DNA from: Tabrizicola fusiformis
GTDB lineage: Bacteria; Pseudomonadota; Alphaproteobacteria; Rhodobacterales; Rhodobacteraceae
NCBI RefSeq assembly: GCF_013328815.1
Contig: NZ_JABUHN010000003.1
Location: forward strand, 186,001-250,000
Length of the DNA stretch: 64,000 nucleotides
Direction: 5' to 3'
The notes beneath the pieces are model-generated. The model did no database searches. It saw only the letters and a program-made list of their open reading frames with translations, and was not told where the DNA came from. Position 1 is the stretch's first letter. Every line of letters starts with the position of its first letter. The position numbers and the translations under genes were made by a program. Shown piece by piece: positions 16,785-25,679 of the stretch.

Positions 16785-18455
16785 TCAGACCCGCCGGATG
16801 AAGTCGTATTTCAAAAGCCAGATCAGGATGCGCTCGACCGAAGCGGGCGCCAACCGAAGCTGGGCCGCCAGCGCGTCGCGGCTGGTGCCCGGCGGGCCGG
16901 CCTCGGTCACCGCGCGCAGCAGCGCCGCGATCTGTGCCGGGGCGGCGAACATCCGCTTCACCCCGCCATAATCCCGCGCGGTCAGCGTCGCCTCCAGATC
17001 GGCCCGGCCGGACAGGTCGCGGGCGGCAAAGCGGGGGGTGGCCAGATCGGCCACCTCGCTTGGCCATGCCGCGAAGAGGGCGGTGGGCGATGGCGCCACC
17101 GGCAACGCATGGGCGGGATAGCGCGGGGCCGAAGCCGCCCCGGCGCGGCGCAGCGCCTCTTGCTCGGCCCAGAGATCCTGCATTCGGGGGATGACCTGCG
17201 CCCAGTCATAAACGCCGCGCGCCCGCGCCGCCCCCGCCTGCCCCATCCGCCGCCGCAGCCCGGGATTGAGCGCGAGGTCAAGGATGCGCGTCACCATTTC
17301 GCCAATGTCCAACTCGGTCATGGCAGAGGTTGCAGCGCAATATTGCACATAATTATCGACGCCGCCGCGATAGCGCAGCGCCTCGGGCGCCAGCGCCTGC
17401 GGGCCGAGCATCCGGCTGGTCACCCGGAACCCGACATCAGGCGTGACGGTATCCTTCATGCCATCCCAGTCCGACACCAGCAAAGGCAGGCCCGCCGCCA
17501 TGGCTTCGACCGGGGCAAGGCCGAAGGTTTCCTGAATGTTGTCGATCGGGAACAGAAAGACATCCGCCCCCGACAGCGCCGCGCTGCGCTCGTGCGGATC
17601 GGCGCCGTCGGTCAGGGCAAACCCCACCCCGGGCATCAGCGCCGCCGCCCCGGCTTCAAACACCCGGCGGGAATAATCGTCGCGGAAGAGGCCGCAGAAC
17701 ACGACATGCAACCGCTGACCCGGCGGCAGGCGGCGCTGCGCCTCGGCCATGGCAAGATAGACCGGGAGGGGATCGAACTTCTCATGCGGGGTCAGGCGGG
17801 CGATGGTGGTGAAGACCACATCCTGCGGCGCAGCCCCCAGCCGGGCGCGCAAGGCCGCCCCTGCCGCCGGGTCGGGGGCAAAGGCCGCGCAGTCGATGCC
17901 CAGCGGGATGACCGGCAGCAGGGGGCGCGGCCCCGGGCGGGCGCCCAGATGGCTGGCCAGATGGGCGTCGATCAGGTCCATTTGATAGTCAACCGAAGCG
18001 CGCACCGCCCGGCTGGTGCAGATCACCGCATCCCATGGTTTGACCGGCGCAACCCGCAGGTTCAGCCAACCCTCCATCACCGCCGCGGTCGAGGTGGTAT
18101 GGGTCACCCCGCTGAGAGACCAGGCCCCCGGACCATAGGGCGCACGCCGCCATGCCTCGGGCGCGAAATTGGGGCTGGGGTAATAGAGGGTGCGGATCGG
18201 CGCGATGCCGCCCGGCTGCTGGCTGGACACGATGCGCAGGGGCAGGCCCGGGCGCAGGCTTTCGGCAAGGGCGCGGACAGGCTCGGCTTCGGCGGGATTG
18301 CCGGTCAGCAGCACCGCTTCGGCAATGTCGGCATGGCGCAGGAAACCGCGCAGAAAGCTTTCCCCGGCCACGCGGCGGCCATTGATGCCCTTGGCGGCCG
18401 GATCATAGCCGTCGGGCGCATACCACAGCGCCGCATTGCGGGCCGGGTCCGTCAT
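16785..18455 (-). CDS. GT4-type glycosyltransferase with C-terminal helical extension
   Basis: 556 residues, longer than typical GT4 enzymes. The GT-B fold is evident from the C-terminal nucleotide-sugar motif NIQETFGLAPVEAMAAGLPLLVSDWDG (the E-x7-E pair Glu309 and Glu317), TTIARLTPHEKFDPL (210-230) and SGADVFLFPID. An extra 110 residues follow, ending with SRDALAAQLRLAPASVERILIWLLKYDFIRRV, which looks like a winged-helix-like module. The acceptor is unknown; there are no polysaccharide genes beside it, so it may act on a lipid or a surface glycan assembled elsewhere. It lies downstream of msrB on the same strand, with a 113-nt gap. Confidence 0.82.
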   Translation of the reverse strand: MTDPARNAALWYAPDGYDPAAKGINGRRVAGESFLRGFLRHADIAEAVLLTGNPAEAEPVRALAESLRPGLPLRIVSSQQPGGIAPIRTLYYPSPNFAPEAWRRAPYGPGAWSLSGVTHTTSTAAVMEGWLNLRVAPVKPWDAVICTSRAVRASVDYQMDLIDAHLASHLGARPGPRPLLPVIPLGIDCAAFAPDPAAGAALRARLGAAPQDVVFTTIARLTPHEKFDPLPVYLAMAEAQRRLPPGQRLHVVFCGLFRDDYSRRVFEAGAAALMPGVGFALTDGADPHERSAALSGADVFLFPIDNIQETFGLAPVEAMAAGLPLLVSDWDGMKDTVTPDVGFRVTSRMLGPQALAPEALRYRGGVDNYVQYCAATSAMTELDIGEMVTRILDLALNPGLRRRMGQAGAARARGVYDWAQVIPRMQDLWAEQEALRRAGAASAPRYPAHALPVAPSPTALFAAWPSEVADLATPRFAARDLSGRADLEATLTARDYGGVKRMFAAPAQIAALLRAVTEAGPPGTSRDALAAQLRLAPASVERILIWLLKYDFIRRV

Positions 18456-18568
18456 TCCGGGCGCCCTTCACGGCGGCAGGGGCGGGGCATCGGCAAGGGT
18501 AATCTCCTGTCACTCCGCCGCAGGCTAGGCGGTTGTCCGCCGCTAAGAAAGCCGGAATCGCCCCTTGA

Positions 18569-19033
18569 TCAGCCCGCCCGGAAGGTCAGCGCCAGCCCGT
18601 TCATGCAGAACCGTTTGCCCGTCGGCGGCGGCCCGTCGTCAAAGACATGGCCCAGATGCCCGCCACAGCGGCGGCAATGCACCTCGGTCCGGCTGCCGAA
18701 CAGGCCCGGGTCGGGGCGGGTGGCCACCGCATTCGCCAAAGGCTCCCAGAACGAGGGCCAGCCGGTGCCGCTGTCATATTTCGTGGTTGACGAAAACAGC
18801 GGCAGGTCGCAGCCGGCGCAGAGGAAGGTGCCCGCCCGCTTTTCATGGTTGAGCGGGCTGGACCCTGCCGGTTCCGTCGCCTCTTGCCGCAGCACCCCAA
18901 AGCGGTCCGGCCCAAGCCGCGCAAGCCAGTCCCCGTCGCTGAGACTGACCTCGAAACTTTCGCCCCGCGCAACCGCAGGCAGGCCGAGCGCAACCGCAGC
19001 CGCCCCGGCCCAAAGGAATCCCCGTCTGTGCAT
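18569..19033 (-). CDS. msrB: Peptide-methionine (R)-S-oxide reductase, exported
   Basis: 154 residues. Reduces methionine-R-sulfoxide in proteins. Structural zinc cysteines Cys72/Cys75 (CAGC) and Cys120/Cys123 (CRRC), substrate-pocket GWPSFW (91-96), HLGHVFDDGP and catalytic Cys143 in RFCMNG are all present. The N-terminus MHRRGFLWAGAAAVALGLPAVARG is a signal peptide with a twin arginine, so the enzyme is probably exported by Tat and protects periplasmic proteins. Divergent from cobS, with about 200 nt between them. The trailing glycosyltransferase may be read from the same promoter. Confidence 0.95.
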   Translation of the reverse strand: MHRRGFLWAGAAAVALGLPAVARGESFEVSLSDGDWLARLGPDRFGVLRQEATEPAGSSPLNHEKRAGTFLCAGCDLPLFSSTTKYDSGTGWPSFWEPLANAVATRPDPGLFGSRTEVHCRRCGGHLGHVFDDGPPPTGKRFCMNGLALTFRAG

Positions 19034-19237
19034 GATTACCTCCTGTCGCGTGTCACTGTGGCAGGTTACGCGGCCGATGGCGGATAAGTTTCATCGCCTC
19101 ACGCCAATGGGAAAGCACGCCATCCCTCCCCTTGCGGCCCGGGGCGATATGTTCCACTACTGACCCCGGACGGTCAGGGCCCTTGGTGCCCGGCCTGCGA
19201 TTTTTTGACGAAGCGACTGGGGCGATTGGGCAAGGCG

Positions 19238-20212
19238 ATGCTGGACACTGTGATGAAACCCACCGAAGAAATCTCTGTGCGGGATGTTTTCGGCATCGAC
19301 ACCGACATGCGGGTGAAGGGCTTTGCCGAACGCAGCGACCGCGTGCCCGAGATCGACAGCACCTATAAATTCGACCCCGATACGACTTTGGCGATCCTTG
19401 CCGGCTATGCCTATAACCGCCGGGTGATGATCCAGGGCTATCACGGCACCGGCAAATCGACCCATATCGAACAGGTCGGCGCCCGGCTGAACTGGCCCAC
19501 CGTGCGGGTGAACCTTGACAGCCACATCAGCCGGATCGACCTGATCGGCAAGGATGCGATCAAGCTGCGCGACGGCAAGCAGGTGACCGAATTCCACGAG
19601 GGGATTCTGCCTTGGGCGCTGCGCAACCCTGTGGCCATCGTGTTTGACGAATATGACGCGGGCCGGGCGGATGTGATGTTCGTGATCCAGCGCGTGCTGG
19701 AGCATGACGGCAAGCTGACGCTTCTGGACCAGAACGAGATCATCACCCCCCACCCGTCCTTCCGGCTGTTCGCCACCGCGAACACCGTGGGCCTTGGGGA
19801 TACGACCGGCCTCTATCACGGCACCCAGCAGATCAACCAGGCGCAGATGGACCGCTGGAGCCTTGTGGCGACGCTGAACTATCTGTCGCATGATGCCGAG
19901 GCGGCCATCGTTCTGGCCAAAAGCCCGCATTACAACACCGAGAAGGGCCGCAAGACCATCAACCAGATGGTGACCGTGGCCGACCTCACCCGCACCGCCT
20001 TCATGAACGGCGATCTCTCCACGGTGATGTCGCCGCGGACGGTGCTGAACTGGGCGCAGAATGCCGAGATTTTCCGCAATGTCGGCTATGCGTTCCGGCT
20101 GTCGTTCCTGAACAAATGCGACGAGCTGGAGCGGCAGACCGTCGCCGAATTCTTCCAGCGCTGCTTCGGCGAGGAACTGCCGGAGAGTGCGGCGAGCATG
20201 GCGATGAAGTGA
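19238..20212 (+). CDS. cobS: Cobaltochelatase subunit CobS
   Basis: 324 residues. With CobT and CobN it inserts Co2+ into hydrogenobyrinate a,c-diamide in the aerobic cobalamin pathway; CobS is the AAA+ motor. Walker A GYHGTGKS at 67-74 and Walker B VFDEYD at 135-140 are clear, with FATANTVG as sensor 1. Start: the ATG at 19238 gives [21 protein letters not shown], the usual N-terminus, preceded by AAGG; a TTG at 19205 is less likely. The stop overlaps the ATG of the next gene by one base (TGATG). Unusually, cobT is not the next gene: 1.7 kb with three other genes intervenes. Confidence 0.96.
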   Translation: MLDTVMKPTEEISVRDVFGIDTDMRVKGFAERSDRVPEIDSTYKFDPDTTLAILAGYAYNRRVMIQGYHGTGKSTHIEQVGARLNWPTVRVNLDSHISRIDLIGKDAIKLRDGKQVTEFHEGILPWALRNPVAIVFDEYDAGRADVMFVIQRVLEHDGKLTLLDQNEIITPHPSFRLFATANTVGLGDTTGLYHGTQQINQAQMDRWSLVATLNYLSHDAEAAIVLAKSPHYNTEKGRKTINQMVTVADLTRTAFMNGDLSTVMSPRTVLNWAQNAEIFRNVGYAFRLSFLNKCDELERQTVAEFFQRCFGEELPESAASMAMK

Positions 20213-20679
20213 TGCGATGGGCGATGCTTGCAGTTCTGGCAATGCTGGAAACTGGCGCCGCCCATGCCCAAGGCCTCCCCAGCGATCTTTCATCTGACCA
20301 GATCGACGAAATCGTGCTTTGCAGCGCCAGCTTTGAAGTGCGCGCAGATTTGATGCGCGATTGGAAGGCAAACAGCGAAGCGATACGCAATGAGCGGGCG
20401 GCTGCGTATTTTTTCGCAGACTATGTTGCGCGCCATTCCCGAGTCGCCCAGTTCGACACCGGACGGCGCCTGGCGAAAGATCTGGTTCTGAAGTTCTATG
20501 CCAGAGACATCACCTACGATGTAGAAAATTCCAAACCTGTCCTGCTGGAGCTATATCGCAGCATGGGCGCCACCGGGGCTTTTCCTCCGACCTGTATGGA
20601 GGATGAAATTTGCATTCACTGCAAGAATTTGCTGCGAACCTATCAACGGCTGGACGGCACAACCGCGGCCGCCCATTAG
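20212..20679 (+). CDS. Unknown exported protein between cobS and cobT (1)
   Basis: 155 residues of unrecognised family. It starts with a short signal peptide ([20 protein letters not shown], cleavage after AHA). The mature part has helical, charged sequence and four cysteines (LCSASF, TCMEDEICIHC), three of them clustered near the C-terminus in CMEDEICIHC, which could form disulfides. The start codon shares a base with the cobS stop, so it is translationally coupled to cobS. Base composition is visibly lower in GC than its neighbours and codon use is more mixed (many TTT, ATT and GAA codons), suggesting later acquisition. I cannot name a function, and a role with the chelatase is only suggested by position. 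Confidence 0.7.
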   Translation: MRWAMLAVLAMLETGAAHAQGLPSDLSSDQIDEIVLCSASFEVRADLMRDWKANSEAIRNERAAAYFFADYVARHSRVAQFDTGRRLAKDLVLKFYARDITYDVENSKPVLLELYRSMGATGAFPPTCMEDEICIHCKNLLRTYQRLDGTTAAAH

Positions 20680-20680
20680 G

Positions 20681-20746
20681 TCCGTAGGATGGGCAATCTG
20701 CCCATCCCTGCCTTGGGTAAGGATGTGCAGATTGCCCATCCTACGG
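20681..20746. repeat. GGATGGGCA palindromic repeat, full copy B
   Basis: The outer arms are perfect 21-mers, TCCGTAGGATGGGCAATCTG(C) at 20681-20701 and its reverse complement at 20726-20746, and the left arm also folds internally (GGATGGGCA / TGCCCATCC). The inner spacer is 24 nt. It follows the stop of the first unknown gene by 1 nt. Confidence 0.9.
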
Positions 20747-20787
20747 AGCCGCTTGATTGCCGATAAGATCGGCGTATCGTCCTTTAT

Positions 20788-21156
20788 ATGGGCGTTGTGC
20801 GAACTTTGTTTGCGGCATGGGCCAGCCTTGTTCTGGCCTTCCCCCTGCACGCGCAAAGCCCGGAGCATCTTTTTGCCACCTGCGCCGGCCGCCTTTCCGC
20901 TCTGACCGAGTTTCAATGGCTGACCGACGGCCCCGCCTCGGAACAGACCGCGCGGCAGCGCGACGCGATGGTCGCCCTTGCCGAAGCGGCGGCCCCGGCC
21001 GAGGTGCTGCCGCATCTGATCACCTGGCGCATCAATGCAAAAGCCGCCCAGACTGCCTTGTTGCAGCGGGCGGCTTTCGGTTCTGACCCCGAGGGGATCG
21101 CGGCCCGGCGGGCGGAGCGGCTTGTCGCCGCCTGCCGGGCCTTGCTCTTGGGTTAG
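20788..21156 (+). CDS. Unknown exported protein between cobS and cobT (2)
   Basis: 122 residues. The signal peptide MGVVRTLFAAWASLVLAFPLHAQS predicts export; the mature 100 residues are mainly helical with two cysteines (FATCAGRL near 30 and LVAACRALLLG at the end) that could form one disulfide, giving a hairpin-like helical bundle. GC content is like the chromosome, unlike the first unknown gene. Position just before cobT and the absence of any known domain make it a candidate accessory of cobalt or corrinoid handling, but this is guesswork. Its TAG stop shares bases with the TAA of the opposing FMN reductase (TTAG). Confidence 0.75.
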   Translation: MGVVRTLFAAWASLVLAFPLHAQSPEHLFATCAGRLSALTEFQWLTDGPASEQTARQRDAMVALAEAAAPAEVLPHLITWRINAKAAQTALLQRAAFGSDPEGIAARRAERLVAACRALLLG

Positions 21157-21737
21157 GCGCGGGCAGCCTTGGTCGCCTTGGCCCACCAGGTCACATCGTC
21201 GAGCAGCGCGGTGGCCGAAGCACCGATCGAGCCTTCGATGTCGGCCAGATTGCCCGAACCGCCAAAGCCGGGGTGGACCTTGAAGAAGTCGCCCGCGCCG
21301 ATGTGAACCGAGTTGCGGACGGGAACCATTTGCAGCTCGACACCGATCTGGCGCAGATGGCCCAGCGCGGCGGTGCCACCCATCGAACCATAGGCCACGG
21401 CACCGAAAGGCTTTTTCGCCCACTCGACATAAGCCTGATCCAGCGCGTTCTTCAGCGCGCCGGTGATCGAGCGGTTATACTCGGCCACGACGAAGATATA
21501 GCCGTCGAACTCGGCCAGTTTCTTCTGCCACTTGACGGCGACTTCGTTCTGGCTGGGCGCCCAGGCGTTCGAGGCCACTTCGTCGAAGAAGGGCAGCGGG
21601 TAGTCGCGCAGATCCAGCACTTCGACATCAAGCTGGCCATGGGCGGCGGCCTTTTCGACGATCCATTTGGTGGGAATGTCGGCAAAGCGGGTCGGGCGGG
21701 TCGAGGAAACGATAACGGCGATTTTCGGTTTGGTCAT
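21153..21737 (-). CDS. NADPH-dependent FMN reductase family protein
   Basis: 194 residues, flavodoxin-like. Seen: KIAVIVSSTRPTRFADIPTKWIVE (the FMN-phosphate loop SSTRPTR), FVVAEYNRSITGALKNALDQAYVEW, and FGAVAYGSMGGTAALGHLRQIGVELQMVPV. It belongs to the group of ArsH- and chromate/quinone-reductase-like enzymes that use NADPH and FMN to reduce quinones, metals or azo compounds. It is on the opposite strand, splitting cobS from cobT, and divergent from cobT with about 150 nt between the starts. The substrate cannot be read from sequence. Confidence 0.9.
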   Translation of the reverse strand: MTKPKIAVIVSSTRPTRFADIPTKWIVEKAAAHGQLDVEVLDLRDYPLPFFDEVASNAWAPSQNEVAVKWQKKLAEFDGYIFVVAEYNRSITGALKNALDQAYVEWAKKPFGAVAYGSMGGTAALGHLRQIGVELQMVPVRNSVHIGAGDFFKVHPGFGGSGNLADIEGSIGASATALLDDVTWWAKATKAARA

Positions 21738-21889
21738 GGTCTTGATCCTTTGGACGGGGTGTGGTGTTCGTTGCGCTCAAGATGGCGCTTTCCGGCGACA
21801 TCTCAATTCCGCACCGCCGCGCGGGAGCTGTGCATTGCTGCAGGGGCGCCCTTGCTCCTGCGCGCGCGAGGTGCCAATCTGGCGCCATC

Positions 21890-23758
21890 ATGAGCAAGCC
21901 CAGCGACAACCCCGCAGACCCGTTCAAAAAGGCCCTGGCCGAGGCCACCAAGACCATGGCCAATGACCCGGAGATGACCGTCACCTATTCGGTCGATCCT
22001 GCGGGCATGAACAAGGATGGCGTGCGGCTGCCGCAGGTCAGCCGCCGCATGACCCGCGACGAGGTGCTGCTGGCGCGCGGCACGGCGGATGCCTTTGCGT
22101 TGAAGCGCAAGTATCACAACGAGGCGACCTCGGCCCGCTATGCGCCCACCGGGGCCTTGGCGCGGGAAATCTACGACGCGATGGAAACCGCCCGGTGTGA
22201 GGCGGTGGGCGCGCGGGCGATGCCCGGCACCGCGACCAATATCGACGCCAAGATCGCCTGGGAGGCCGACCGCAAGGGCTATGGCCAGATCACCAGCGCC
22301 TCGGAGGCGCCGCTGCCGGTGGCGGCGGGTTATCTGGTGCGGTCCCTCGCCACGGGGCGCGATCTGCCGAAACCGGCCCAGCATGTGATGGACCTCTGGC
22401 GCGGCTTCATCGAAGAGCAGGCGGGCGGCACGCTGGACAACCTTGACCATGTGCTGGCCGATCAGGCGGCTTTTGCCCGGCTGGCGCGCAAGGTGATTTC
22501 CGACCTTGGCTATGGCGACCAGTTGGGCGACGACCCCGATCAGGACGATACCGAGGATGAGGCGGGCGAGGAACAGGCCGAAGACAGCCCGGAAAACGCT
22601 GGCTCCGAAGAGCAGGACTCGGATGAAACCGAAGCCAGCCCCGAGCAGACGCAGGAAGAGCAGCAAGACCAGTCGCAAGCGCAAGTCACGATGGAAGACA
22701 GCGCCGACATGGAGCAGGGCGATGAAACCGAACTGCCCGAAGGCGAGGCACCGCTGGAGCCGCCGCCCCCTGCCCCACATTCCGATGCCGACCCGTCCTA
22801 TACCGTCTATACCACGGATTTCGATGAGGAAATCCGCGCCGAAGACCTTGCCGAACCGGCTGAGCTGGAACGGCTGCGCGCCTATCTGGACCAGCAGCTT
22901 GAGCCGCTGAAAGGTGCCGTCAGCCGTCTGGCCAACAAATTGCAGCGCCGTTTGCAGGCGCAGCAGAACCGGAGTTGGCTGTTCGATCTTGAGGAAGGCA
23001 CGCTGGATGCGGGCCGTCTGGCGCGCGTGGTGGCCAACCCGACCACGCCGCTGTCGTTCAAGCAGGAGAAGGATACCGAGTTCCGCGATACCTGTGTGAC
23101 GCTTCTCTTGGACAACTCCGGCTCGATGCGGGGCCGCCCGATTTCGATTGCCGCGATCTGCGCTGATGTGCTGGCGCGCACGCTGGAACGCTGTTCGGTG
23201 AAGGTGGAGATTCTGGGCTTCACCACCCGCGCCTGGAAGGGCGGGCAAAGCCGCGAGCGCTGGCTGGCGCAGGGCCGCCCGCAGCAGCCGGGCCGGCTGA
23301 ACGACCTGCGACATATCATCTACAAGGGCGCCGATGCGCCCTGGCGGCGGGCGCGGCCCAATCTGGGGCTGATGATGAAAGAGGGCTTGCTGAAGGAAAA
23401 CATCGACGGCGAGGCGCTGGAATGGGCCCACCGCCGGATGCTGGCCCGCCCCGAGGCGCGGCGCATCCTGATGGTGATTTCCGACGGGGCGCCGGTGGAT
23501 GATTCGACGCTGTCGGTCAATCCGGCGAGCTTCCTTGAGAAGCACCTGCGCGACGTGATCGCCATGGTCGAGCGCAAGAAGGCGGTCGAACTGATCGCAA
23601 TCGGCATCGGCCATGACGTGACGCGCTATTACAACCGCGCCGTGACGATCACCGATGTCGAGCAGCTTGCCGGGGCGATGACCGAGCAGCTTGCCAGCCT
23701 GTTCGAGGTGGACCCCAAGAAACGCGCCCGGGCGCTGGGGATGCGGCGGGCCGGGTAA
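21890..23758 (+). CDS. cobT: Cobaltochelatase subunit CobT
   Basis: 622 residues. CobT partners CobS in the cobalt-insertion complex. The N-terminal part (to about 215) includes [27 protein letters not shown] and [20 protein letters not shown]; a long acidic stretch rich in Asp/Glu/Gln spans about 215-320, and the C-terminal von Willebrand A domain carries the MIDAS motif DNSGSM at 408-413, plus [12 protein letters not shown]. The ATG at 21890 is the family start; the frame is open upstream but lacks a ribosome site. Separated from cobS by three genes, so expression may need its own promoter in the region just upstream. Confidence 0.96.
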   Translation: MSKPSDNPADPFKKALAEATKTMANDPEMTVTYSVDPAGMNKDGVRLPQVSRRMTRDEVLLARGTADAFALKRKYHNEATSARYAPTGALAREIYDAMETARCEAVGARAMPGTATNIDAKIAWEADRKGYGQITSASEAPLPVAAGYLVRSLATGRDLPKPAQHVMDLWRGFIEEQAGGTLDNLDHVLADQAAFARLARKVISDLGYGDQLGDDPDQDDTEDEAGEEQAEDSPENAGSEEQDSDETEASPEQTQEEQQDQSQAQVTMEDSADMEQGDETELPEGEAPLEPPPPAPHSDADPSYTVYTTDFDEEIRAEDLAEPAELERLRAYLDQQLEPLKGAVSRLANKLQRRLQAQQNRSWLFDLEEGTLDAGRLARVVANPTTPLSFKQEKDTEFRDTCVTLLLDNSGSMRGRPISIAAICADVLARTLERCSVKVEILGFTTRAWKGGQSRERWLAQGRPQQPGRLNDLRHIIYKGADAPWRRARPNLGLMMKEGLLKENIDGEALEWAHRRMLARPEARRILMVISDGAPVDDSTLSVNPASFLEKHLRDVIAMVERKKAVELIAIGIGHDVTRYYNRAVTITDVEQLAGAMTEQLASLFEVDPKKRARALGMRRAG

Positions 23759-23816
23759 CGGGGAGCTGTCTGCCCCCCACGGCCTTCGGCCTCCCCCCGA
23801 GGATATTTTTGCCAAG
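23759..23816 (+). repeat. Intergenic element, GAGGATATTT family, copy 4
   Basis: Directly after the cobT stop: GGGG..CTGCCCCCC and GGCCTTCGGCC hairpins, then CCCCCCGAGGATATTTTTGC and AAGATGAAGG. This is the best-preserved copy. Its 3' end supplies the AAGG ribosome-binding bases of pepP, 8 nt before that ATG. Confidence 0.75.
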
Positions 23817-23830
23817 ATGAAGGGCCAGCC

Positions 23831-25624
23831 ATGTTCCAGAGTTTCGACAGCCATGCCGATCCGGCGCAAGGTCCGGCCCGTCTGGCGGCGCTGCGCGCGC
23901 GGCTGGCAGCCGAGGGGCTGGCCGGCTTTCTGGTGCCGCGCGCCGATGTGCATCAGGGCGAATATGTCGCCGCCCGGGATGAGCGGCTGCAATGGCTGAC
24001 CGGATTTACCGGCAGCGCGGGCTTCTGCATCGTGCTGCCGGGGGTGGCCGGGGTGTTCATCGACGGGCGCTATCGCACGCAGGTCAAGGGGCAGGTCGAT
24101 CTGGCACATTTCACGCCGGTCCCCTGGCCCGAGGAACAGCCGGGGCCGTGGATCGTCGGGCATCTGGCGGCGGGGGTGGTGGGGTTCGATCCTTGGCTGC
24201 ACAGCGCCGACGAGATCGCCCGGATCGAGGCGGCGCTGGAGGGCAGCGACGTGCGCCTGCGGGCCGGGGCCAACATGGTGGATGCGATCTGGCCGGATCA
24301 GCCGCCGCCGCCGATGGGCCGTGCCTTTGCCCATCCCGATGCGCTGGCGGGCGAAACCAGTGCCGCCAAGCGCGCCCGGCTGGCCGAGGGGCTGCGCGCG
24401 GCGGGTCAGGCGGCGGCGGTAATCACCCTGCCCGATTCGCTCTGCTGGCTCTTGAACATCCGTGGCGCCGATGTGCCGCGCAATCCGGTGCTGCATGGCT
24501 TTGCCGTGCTACGCGATGACGGGCGGGTGACCTTGTTCGCGGAAGCCGCAAAGTTCGATGCCGAAACCCGCGCCCATCTGGGCGAGCAGGTCACCCTGCG
24601 CCCGGTCGAAGCCTTTGTTCCGGCGCTGCGCACCCTGACCGGCCCGGTGCGGGTGGACCGCGCCACGGCGCCGCTGGCGGTCAGTCTGGAGCTGGAAGAC
24701 GCCGGAATTGCGGTGGTCTGGGGCGATGATCCCTGCCGCCTGCCCAAGGCGTGCAAGACCGAAGCCGAGATTGCGGGGATGCGCACCGCCCATCTGCGCG
24801 ACGGCGCCGCGATGGTGGAATTCCTCTGCTGGCTGGACCGGCAGCCCGAGGGCAGCCTGACCGAGATTTCGGTGGTCCGCGCGCTGGAAGGCTTCCGGCG
24901 GGCGACCAATGCGCTGCATGACATCAGCTTTGACACGATCAGCGGATCGGGGCCGAATGGCGCGATCATGCATTACCGGGTGACCGAAGAATCGAACCGC
25001 GCCGTGGGGCGGGACGAATTGCTTCTGGTGGATTCGGGGGCCCAGTATCTGGACGGCACGACCGATATCACCCGCACCATGGCGATCGGCGATCCGGGGC
25101 CGGAGGCGCGGCTGCAATATACCCGCGTGTTGCAGGGGTTGATTGCCATCAGCCGGGCGCGTTGGCCGCGCGGCCTTGCCGGGCGCGACCTTGACCCGCT
25201 GGCGCGTTTTGCGCTTTGGGTGGCGGGGCAGGATTTCGACCATGGCACCGGCCATGGCGTGGGCGCCTTCCTGTCGGTGCATGAGGGGCCGCAGCGCCTG
25301 AGCCGGATCAGCGAAGTGCCGCTGCGCCCGGGCATGATCCTGTCGAACGAGCCGGGCTATTACCGCGAGGGGGCCTTTGGTATCCGGCTGGAAAACCTGA
25401 TCGTAGTGGAAGAGGCGGAAAAGATCGGCGACGGACGCGATCAACTGGCCTTCGAGACGCTGACCTTCGTACCCTTCGACCGGCGGCTGGTGCTGGTCGG
25501 GGAATTGTCAGGGGCCGAGCGGCGCTGGCTGAACGCCTATCACGCGGCGGTGCTGGAGAAGCTGGCCGGGCGGCTGTCGCCTGCGGCGCTGGACTGGTGC
25601 CGGGAGGCATGCGCAGAGATGTAG
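23831..25624 (+). CDS. Aminopeptidase P family (M24) metallopeptidase
   Basis: 597 residues. It removes N-terminal residues next to proline from cytoplasmic peptides. Three-domain layout: two creatinase-type N-terminal domains and the pita-bread M24 domain with metal ligands Asp401, Asp412, His475, Glu507 and Glu521 (VDSGAQY, DITRTM, HGTGHGVG, SNEPGYY, LENL), all present. The long N-terminal region and 597-residue size match the eukaryotic-like/prokaryotic aminopeptidase P long form. The ATG at 23831 starts after AAGG from the repeat element. The stop TAG at 25622-25624 is the GTAGG of a palindromic repeat. Confidence 0.93.
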   Translation: MFQSFDSHADPAQGPARLAALRARLAAEGLAGFLVPRADVHQGEYVAARDERLQWLTGFTGSAGFCIVLPGVAGVFIDGRYRTQVKGQVDLAHFTPVPWPEEQPGPWIVGHLAAGVVGFDPWLHSADEIARIEAALEGSDVRLRAGANMVDAIWPDQPPPPMGRAFAHPDALAGETSAAKRARLAEGLRAAGQAAAVITLPDSLCWLLNIRGADVPRNPVLHGFAVLRDDGRVTLFAEAAKFDAETRAHLGEQVTLRPVEAFVPALRTLTGPVRVDRATAPLAVSLELEDAGIAVVWGDDPCRLPKACKTEAEIAGMRTAHLRDGAAMVEFLCWLDRQPEGSLTEISVVRALEGFRRATNALHDISFDTISGSGPNGAIMHYRVTEESNRAVGRDELLLVDSGAQYLDGTTDITRTMAIGDPGPEARLQYTRVLQGLIAISRARWPRGLAGRDLDPLARFALWVAGQDFDHGTGHGVGAFLSVHEGPQRLSRISEVPLRPGMILSNEPGYYREGAFGIRLENLIVVEEAEKIGDGRDQLAFETLTFVPFDRRLVLVGELSGAERRWLNAYHAAVLEKLAGRLSPAALDWCREACAEM

Positions 25625-25679
25625 GATGGGCAATCTGCCCACCCTCTGATCGCCGGGATGGGCAGATTGCCCATCCTAC
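25621..25679. repeat. GGATGGGCA palindromic repeat, full copy C
   Basis: Perfect 21-bp outer arms: 25621-25641 begins GTAGGATGGGCAATCTGCCC and 25659-25679 is its reverse complement, with 17 nt between. The TAG in the left arm is the pepP stop, and the reverse-strand TAG in the right arm is the sufE stop, so one element terminates both convergent reading frames. Confidence 0.92.

Noticed and set aside
19034-19237. Cobalamin riboswitch before cobS
   Set aside because: I see no B12-box bases or the usual stems upstream of cobS.
21803-24496. An 897-codon open frame antisense to cobT and the start of the PepP gene
   Set aside because: Same GC-mirror effect; the sense genes are recognised and no ribosome site or family is seen.
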